Source: Pseudomonas sp.
GTDB taxonomy: Bacteria > Pseudomonadota > Gammaproteobacteria > Pseudomonadales > Pseudomonadaceae
Assembly: GCA_007117785.1 (NCBI GenBank)
Contig: SKFV01000115.1
Span: forward strand, 1 to 17,704
Direction: 5' to 3'
Length of the DNA: 17,704 bases
Shown in pieces: positions 13,551 to 17,704 of this stretch (position 1 is its first letter; each line of letters starts with the position of its first letter). A program made the translations under genes and the position numbers. The notes under the pieces were generated by a model. That model was not told the origin of the DNA, made no database searches, and worked only from the letters and a program-made list of their open reading frames with translations.

Positions 13551-14654
13551 CTATCCGGGGTAAACAGCGCCAAGCACCCGTGGGCCAGCTGCGCCAGTGA
13601 CGGTCGGCAGATTGCCGCTCTGGCCTTGCAGGCAGCGCCAGGCCAGCCAGGCAAATGCCATGGCCTCCATCCAGTCAGGGTCAACGCCGACTGCCGCTGT
13701 GGTCTGTACTTCAAGCGGCGCCAATATCTCCCTCAGACGATGCAGCAAACGCGTATTGGCCGCTCCGCCACCACAGATAAACACACTGCGACAATCGCTC
13801 GCCTGGCTGAGTAACCCGCCAGCGATGCTTTGCGCAGTCAACTCCAGCAAGCTGGCCTGGATGTCTGCTTCCGGAAGCTGTTGGCCAAATTGTTGTAGCT
13901 GCTGCTCAAGCCATTGCGCGTTGAAGTACTCTCGCCCCGTGCTTTTTGGTGCCGGTCGGCAGAAGTAAGGATCAGCCAGCAGTTGCCTGACCAGTTCCGG
14001 GTGAGCCGAGCCGCTGGCTGCCCAGCGGCCTTCGGCATCAAAGGCCTGGTTCTGGTGGCGTGCTATCCAGGCGTCGAGCAGAATGTTGCCCGGACCACTG
14101 TCAAAGCCTGTTACCGGTTGCTCAGGGCGCAGCAACGTCAGGTTGGCAAAGCCTCCGATATTGATGACTGCGCGGGTTTGCTCGGGGTCTTCCAGCAGCC
14201 ATTGGTGGAAGGCGGGTACCAGGGGCGCGCCTTCACCGCCCGCAGCCAGGTCCCGACTGCGAAAGTCACTCACTACCTGAATGCGACAGCGCTCTGCGAG
14301 AAGCGCCGGGGCGCCGATTTGCACACTGAAACCGAGTTCCGGGTGGTGGCGGATGGTTTGACCATGGCTACCAATAGCCAGTATCTGTTCGGGTTTGAGG
14401 CCTTGCCGGGCCAGCAGGGCATGGATGCCGTTTGCTGTCAGCTCGGCCCATGCCTGGCCAGCGAGGCCGGCGCGACGAATCTCGTCATTGCCGGGTTGGC
14501 ATAGCGCCTTGAGCTCGTTATGCAGCTCCGTTGGGAAGGGCAGGCATTCAGCATCGATCAGTTCGATGCCGTGCTCGGGGTGCAAGCGGGTCAGTGCGAG
14601 ATCAATACCATCGAGGCTGGTGCCTGACATCACTCCAATCAGCCACCAGCTCAT
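13551..14654 (-). CDS. anmK: Anhydro-N-acetylmuramic acid kinase
   Basis: A 367-residue sugar kinase of the ASKHA fold that hydrolyses and phosphorylates 1,6-anhydroMurNAc to MurNAc-6-phosphate in cell-wall recycling. The N-terminal phosphate-binding loop is GVMSGTSLDGIDLAL at about 7-21. INIGGFANLTLL, GFDSGPGNILLDAW and VFICGGGAANTRLL follow, then the usual C-terminus PRVLGAVYPG. Length matches the family. The ATG at 14654 is 3 nt after the M23 peptidase stop, with only a weak GGA upstream, so the two are translationally linked. Both belong to peptidoglycan turnover. Confidence 0.96.
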   Translation of the reverse strand: MSWWLIGVMSGTSLDGIDLALTRLHPEHGIELIDAECLPFPTELHNELKALCQPGNDEIRRAGLAGQAWAELTANGIHALLARQGLKPEQILAIGSHGQTIRHHPELGFSVQIGAPALLAERCRIQVVSDFRSRDLAAGGEGAPLVPAFHQWLLEDPEQTRAVINIGGFANLTLLRPEQPVTGFDSGPGNILLDAWIARHQNQAFDAEGRWAASGSAHPELVRQLLADPYFCRPAPKSTGREYFNAQWLEQQLQQFGQQLPEADIQASLLELTAQSIAGGLLSQASDCRSVFICGGGAANTRLLHRLREILAPLEVQTTAAVGVDPDWMEAMAFAWLAWRCLQGQSGNLPTVTGAAGPRVLGAVYPG

Positions 14655-14657
14655 GCT

Positions 14658-16148
14658 TTATTGTTCCAGCATGGCAAGCTGAATAGTGCGGTGCTGGTCC
14701 AGACTCGCCATCACTTGCTTGCTCTGTGCCATAAAGCGTTCACGCTCGTTGGCCGGTACCGGATCCGCTACCGGCAGATCAACCCGCAGGGGATCAACGT
14801 GGCGGCCATTGACCAGGAATTCATAGTGCAGGTGCGGGCCAGTTGCCAGGCCGGTCATGCCGACATAACCAATGACCTGGCCCTGGGTAACGTGACTGCC
14901 ATTGGACAATCCGCGCGCATAGCCATTCAAGTGCGCATACAGGGTCTGATACTGGTTGCCGTGGCGAATGACAATAGTATTGCCGTATCCACCCTTGCGG
15001 CCCAGGTGAGTAATGCGGCCATCACCAGTAGCCATGATCGGCGTGCCAGTTGGCGCCGCATAATCGACACCGTTGTGGGCGCGGATGGTATTCAGGATCG
15101 GGTGACGGCGGTTGGGGTTGAAGCGTGAACTGATGCGGGCAAATTCGACTGGCGTTCGGATGAAGGCACGACGCATGCTGGTGCCGTCGGCGCGATAGTA
15201 GCTGGCCTGGCCCTGGCGGTCGACGTAGCGCACGGCGGTGTACTCGCGACCACGATTGGTAAAGCGGGCAGCCAGGATGTTACCGGTACCGACGCGCTTG
15301 TCATTCAGGTGTTTTTCCTCGAACAGCACTTCAAAGCTGTCGCCCTGGCGAATCTGACGGGCAAAGTCGATGTCATAACCGAAGATGTTGGCCATTTGCA
15401 TGGTCAGGCTGTGCGGCATGTCTGCCTGTTGTGCGGCTAGAAACAGTGAGCTGTTGATCTGGCCTTCGGCATAGCGGTTGCGCACTTCTGGTTCGAGTTG
15501 TTCCTTGTTGAAAACAAAACCATCGTTGTCGCGGCTGATCTGGATGGTTTCCAGATCACTCAGCTTGCTGCGCAAGGCGAGCAAATCACCATCAGCGTCC
15601 AGCTGGAATTCAAGGATTTGTCCGACTCGCAGGCGGGTAAAGCGCTTGGCTTCCTTGCTGCTGTTGAGTACCGAGTACATAGTGCTGTTCGGAATGCCAA
15701 CCTGATTGAACAGCGTCGATAGCGTGTTGCCGCTTTCAACTGTCACGCTGGTCCACTGGTCACTGCTGTCTGCGGGCTCGGAATGACTGGCAGCATGGTT
15801 GCCTGCCGTGGATGTTAATGGCGGCGGCTCCTGATTGGTCACTCGCAGGTGATCAATAAAGTCGCCATGATGATTATGATTGCGTGCTATCTGGGCGAGA
15901 GTGTCGAAATCGCCATCTTTCAGCGGTGTAATCACCTTGGCGCCCAGCAGGCTGGTGACTTTCTCGTTCAGTGCGGTGACTTGCTGTGCCTCGGGGTTGC
16001 TCAGGTCCAGCGGAATAAAGGTCTTGTGCGCTTCAACGTCAGTTGAAGGGATCACCAGCAGGAAAAAACTCAATGCTGCGGCGATACCACTGGCGGCAAG
16101 AATATGGCTTTTTGGGTACAGCGTTGTCTTGTTAGTTGGAGAACCCAT
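14658..16148 (-). CDS. M23 family peptidoglycan DD-endopeptidase, MepM-like
   Basis: A 496-residue membrane-anchored murein hydrolase. A short cytoplasmic segment precedes one transmembrane helix (about 18-36, AASGIAAALSFFLLVI), then an OapA/LysM-like domain near 133-205 (VTVESGNTLSTLFNQVG), a linking domain, and a LytM/M23 domain from about 350. The zinc ligands are His358 and Asp362 (HNGVDYA) and the H-x-H at 439-441 (GPHLHYEF), so the active site is complete. It should cut peptide cross-links to allow wall growth. The ATG at 16148 has AGAAGAG about 5 nt upstream, and a GTG at 16154 is a less likely alternative. The gene is divergent from tyrS and followed 3 nt later by anmK. Confidence 0.92.
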   Translation of the reverse strand: MGSPTNKTTLYPKSHILAASGIAAALSFFLLVIPSTDVEAHKTFIPLDLSNPEAQQVTALNEKVTSLLGAKVITPLKDGDFDTLAQIARNHNHHGDFIDHLRVTNQEPPPLTSTAGNHAASHSEPADSSDQWTSVTVESGNTLSTLFNQVGIPNSTMYSVLNSSKEAKRFTRLRVGQILEFQLDADGDLLALRSKLSDLETIQISRDNDGFVFNKEQLEPEVRNRYAEGQINSSLFLAAQQADMPHSLTMQMANIFGYDIDFARQIRQGDSFEVLFEEKHLNDKRVGTGNILAARFTNRGREYTAVRYVDRQGQASYYRADGTSMRRAFIRTPVEFARISSRFNPNRRHPILNTIRAHNGVDYAAPTGTPIMATGDGRITHLGRKGGYGNTIVIRHGNQYQTLYAHLNGYARGLSNGSHVTQGQVIGYVGMTGLATGPHLHYEFLVNGRHVDPLRVDLPVADPVPANERERFMAQSKQVMASLDQHRTIQLAMLEQ

Positions 16149-16178
16149 AAGCACTCTTCTGGTTGATTCTTAGGTAAA

Positions 16179-16208
16179 TTGACTAAGTAGCTAAATTATA
16201 ACTGTTAT
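16179..16208 (+). promoter_or_regulatory. Candidate tyrS promoter
   Basis: TTGACT (16179-16184) and TGTTAT (16203-16208) are 18 bp apart, 5 and 4 of 6 to consensus. The leader to tyrS would be about 145 nt and includes an imperfect hairpin at 16234-16264 (GCCG-TTTG against CAAA-CGGC). It overlaps the opposing promoter of the M23 gene. Confidence 0.35.
16195..16200 (-). promoter_or_regulatory. Candidate -10 box for the M23 peptidase-anmK transcript
   Basis: The minus strand reads TATAAT, a perfect -10, giving a leader of about 40 nt to the ATG at 16148. No good -35 lies 16-18 bp upstream; CTTGTA is the closest. It sits within the spacer of the opposing tyrS promoter candidate. Confidence 0.35.
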
Positions 16209-16358
16209 TCCATTAATACAAGCGCGTTGGCTTGCCGTTTGTCATTTTTACAGCAAATCACGGCGACGCTCCTCTGACGGCTTTGAAGCTTGTATTTGGT
16301 CAGCAATATTGTATTTTGGTTCACCTTTTGCGTAGCCCTTTGATAAAGCAGGTTGTGT

Positions 16359-17558
16359 ATGAAGTCCGTTGACGAGCAAATGGCGCTGATTCAGCGCGGT
16401 ATTGATGAGATTCTGGTAGAAGACGAGTTGCGCGAAAAGCTGGGTCGAGGGCAGCCGCTGCGGGTCAAGGCGGGTTTCGATCCGACAGCCCCGGATCTGC
16501 ATCTTGGGCATACGGTGCTGATCAACAAGCTGCGTCAACTGCAGGACCTGGGACATCAGGTGATGTTCCTCATTGGTGACTTTACCGGGATGATCGGCGA
16601 TCCCACCGGCAAGAACGTCACTCGCCAGCCGCTGACTAAAGAGCAGGTCAAGGCCAACGCGGAAACCTATAAAGAACAGGTGTTCAAGATTCTCGACCCG
16701 GCGCAGACCCAGGTGGTGTTCAACTCCGAGTGGATGGACCAGCTGAGCGCTGCGGACATGATCCAGTTGGCCGGCAAGTACACTGTCGCGCGCATGCTCG
16801 AGCGTGATGATTTCGACAAGCGCTATAAAAGTGGCCAGTCGATTGCCATTCACGAATTTCTGTATCCCCTGGTGCAGGGCTATGACTCGGTCGCCATGCA
16901 GGCCGATATCGAGCTTGGGGGTACCGATCAGAAGTTCAATCTGCTCATGGGGCGCGAATTGCAGCGCCAGTCGGGGCAGGAGCCCCAAGTCATCATTACC
17001 ATGCCGATCCTAGAAGGGCTGGATGGTGTTAAAAAGATGTCCAAGTCACTGGGCAACTATATAGGTATCAATGATCGTCCGGGTGAGATGTACAACAAGA
17101 TTGTGTCCATGCCGGACAGTCTGATGTGGCGTTATTTTGAATTGCTCAGCTTCCGTAGCCTGGACGAGATTGCCGGGTTCCGTGCCGAGATTGAGGCGGG
17201 TGCCAATCCGCGTGACATCAAGATCAAGCTGGCAGAAGAGCTGGTTGCGCGTTTTCACGGTGATGAAGCCGCAGCTACTGCACACAAATCTGCTGGTAAT
17301 CGCCTCAAAGACGGTGAACTGCCGGATGACTTGCCCGAGGTCGATCTGGAGTCGGATGCTGATATGCCGATTTCGGCAGTCCTCAACCGCGCAGGTTTGA
17401 CCAAAAATGCAGCGGCTGCCCGCGACCTGCTTAATGCCGGTTCGGTCAAGGTAGACGGTGTGGCGGTTGATCGCGACTTCATGTTTGCCCTGGATGCCGA
17501 GCATGTGTGCCAGGCGGGCAAGAAGAAGTTTGCCCGCATTCGCCTGAAAAAGGCTTGA
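16359..17558 (+). CDS. tyrS: Tyrosyl-tRNA synthetase
   Basis: A 399-residue class I synthetase that charges tRNA-Tyr. The HIGH-type motif is HLGH at 48-51 after FDPTAPDL. The tyrosine pocket segment QGYDSVAMQADIELGGTDQ is present and the KMSKS loop is KMSKS at 226-230. A C-terminal S4 RNA-binding domain follows from about 335 (VLNRAGLTKNAAAARDLL). Sequence and length match the Pseudomonas enzyme closely. The ATG at 16359 has AGG 7 nt upstream; a TTG two codons earlier is unlikely. No terminator separates it from the rRNA promoters: the stop TGA (17556-17558) lies inside the first promoter's -35. Confidence 0.97.
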   Translation: MKSVDEQMALIQRGIDEILVEDELREKLGRGQPLRVKAGFDPTAPDLHLGHTVLINKLRQLQDLGHQVMFLIGDFTGMIGDPTGKNVTRQPLTKEQVKANAETYKEQVFKILDPAQTQVVFNSEWMDQLSAADMIQLAGKYTVARMLERDDFDKRYKSGQSIAIHEFLYPLVQGYDSVAMQADIELGGTDQKFNLLMGRELQRQSGQEPQVIITMPILEGLDGVKKMSKSLGNYIGINDRPGEMYNKIVSMPDSLMWRYFELLSFRSLDEIAGFRAEIEAGANPRDIKIKLAEELVARFHGDEAAATAHKSAGNRLKDGELPDDLPEVDLESDADMPISAVLNRAGLTKNAAAARDLLNAGSVKVDGVAVDRDFMFALDAEHVCQAGKKKFARIRLKKA

Positions 17559-17582
17559 CGGCAAACCTGGTCGGCCTATAAT
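17555..17582 (+). promoter_or_regulatory. Upstream rRNA operon promoter (P1-like)
   Basis: TTGACG (17555-17560) and a perfect TATAAT (17577-17582) are 16 bp apart. A GC-rich discriminator (CCGCCGC) follows, as in stringently controlled stable RNA promoters. The -35 includes the tyrS stop codon. In P. aeruginosa, tyrS is followed by a 16S rRNA gene, which supports the assignment. Confidence 0.65.
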
Positions 17583-17591
17583 CCGCCGCTC

Positions 17592-17645
17592 GCAACCGCC
17601 TCTACGGAGGTTGCCGGAGCACTTCTTGCGAGAAGGTCTCCCGGC
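17592..17645 (+). other. Two adjacent hairpins between the tandem rRNA promoters
   Basis: The first pairs GCAA (17592-17595) and CCTC (17599-17602) with GAGG (17607-17610) and TTGC (17611-17614). The second pairs GCCGG (17613-17617) with CCGGC (17641-17645), with an inner CTTCT/AGAAG stem around TGCG (17622-17635). They share bases 17613-17614, so they may be alternatives. No T-run follows, so an intrinsic terminator is doubtful. Confidence 0.4.
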
Positions 17646-17669
17646 AGTTAAAAAGGTTGCAAAGAGGTG

Positions 17670-17697
17670 TTGACGAGCAGGGTTTCTGCTGTAGAAT
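17670..17697 (+). promoter_or_regulatory. Downstream rRNA operon promoter (P2-like)
   Basis: TTGACG (17670-17675) and TAGAAT (17692-17697) are 16 bp apart, followed by CGCCTC. The TTGAC-N-TAGAAT form, preceded by an A/T-rich TTAAAAAGG, is characteristic of Pseudomonas rRNA promoters. The spacer has AGCAG/CTGCT inverted arms. The 16S gene should begin downstream of the window. Confidence 0.75.
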
Positions 17698-17704
17698 ACG
17701 CCTC

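Noticed and set aside
16248..16988. Minus-strand open frame across the start of tyrS
   Set aside because: Antisense to the HIGH-motif region of TyrRS, with no independent support.
1..17704. Search for CRISPR repeats, insertion sequences, tRNA genes or integrase/attachment sites
   Set aside because: No regularly spaced repeats, transposase motifs, cloverleaf-like segments or integrase were seen; the window looks like stable core chromosome.

Overview
This window looks like a core chromosomal segment of a gammaproteobacterium in the Pseudomonadaceae, with moderately high GC, close to Pseudomonas or Halopseudomonas. The reasons are a 214-residue Vfr/CRP, a 399-residue TyrRS followed directly by rRNA-type promoters, and the order vfr / OsmC (yhfA-like) / coq7 / HIT / AAA ATPase ... 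argC / DUF6776 / bactofilin / erpA / anmK / M23 peptidase / tyrS / rrn. From memory this matches the P. aeruginosa PA0652-PA0668 block. I see no insertion sequences, phage genes, tRNAs or CRISPR arrays, and no gene-free stretch over 300 bp. Genes cover nearly everything.

Region 1 (1-4296) is the more accessory part. It holds a leftward arsenite methyltransferase (arsM, cut by the window edge), a divergent AhpD-like CxxC protein, an orphan catabolic-type acetolactate synthase, and a tightly overlapping pair of an ECF sigma factor and a small soluble zinc-finger anti-sigma factor. Cysteine chemistry recurs here (ArsM, AhpD-like protein, zinc anti-sigma), which suggests but does not prove a metalloid or redox stress theme.

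Region 2 (4333-7118) is a leftward cluster vfr-bioA-rsmE: a cAMP-dependent global regulator, a biotin-pathway aminotransferase and a 16S rRNA methyltransferase. bioA and rsmE are almost fused (2 nt apart). Region 3 (7218-10810) starts with a striking 13-bp inverted repeat between vfr and the divergent osmC-like gene. It continues with coq7 and a HIT hydrolase on the minus strand, a Ycf46-like AAA+ ATPase on the plus strand, and hemJ on the minus strand. The speD gene that I expect between osmC and coq7 in P. aeruginosa is absent.

Region 4 (10836-13540) is a rightward run argC-DUF6776-bactofilin-erpA. The first three genes are joined by one-base stop/start overlaps. erpA has its own promoter carrying a near-consensus type 1 IscR site that overlaps the bactofilin stop codon. 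Region 5 (13551-16148) is a leftward pair of cell-wall genes, an M23 endopeptidase followed by anmK. Region 6 (16159-17704) is tyrS and then two tandem strong promoters that should drive an rRNA operon whose 16S gene begins beyond the window. The first of these overlaps the tyrS stop codon.

Most of the window is ordinary housekeeping sequence. The most interesting signals are regulatory: the split parS-like palindrome at vfr, the IscR site at erpA, the dyads between arsM and the AhpD-like gene, the inverted repeat overlapping the bioA ribosome binding site, and rRNA promoter P1 overlapping the tyrS stop.
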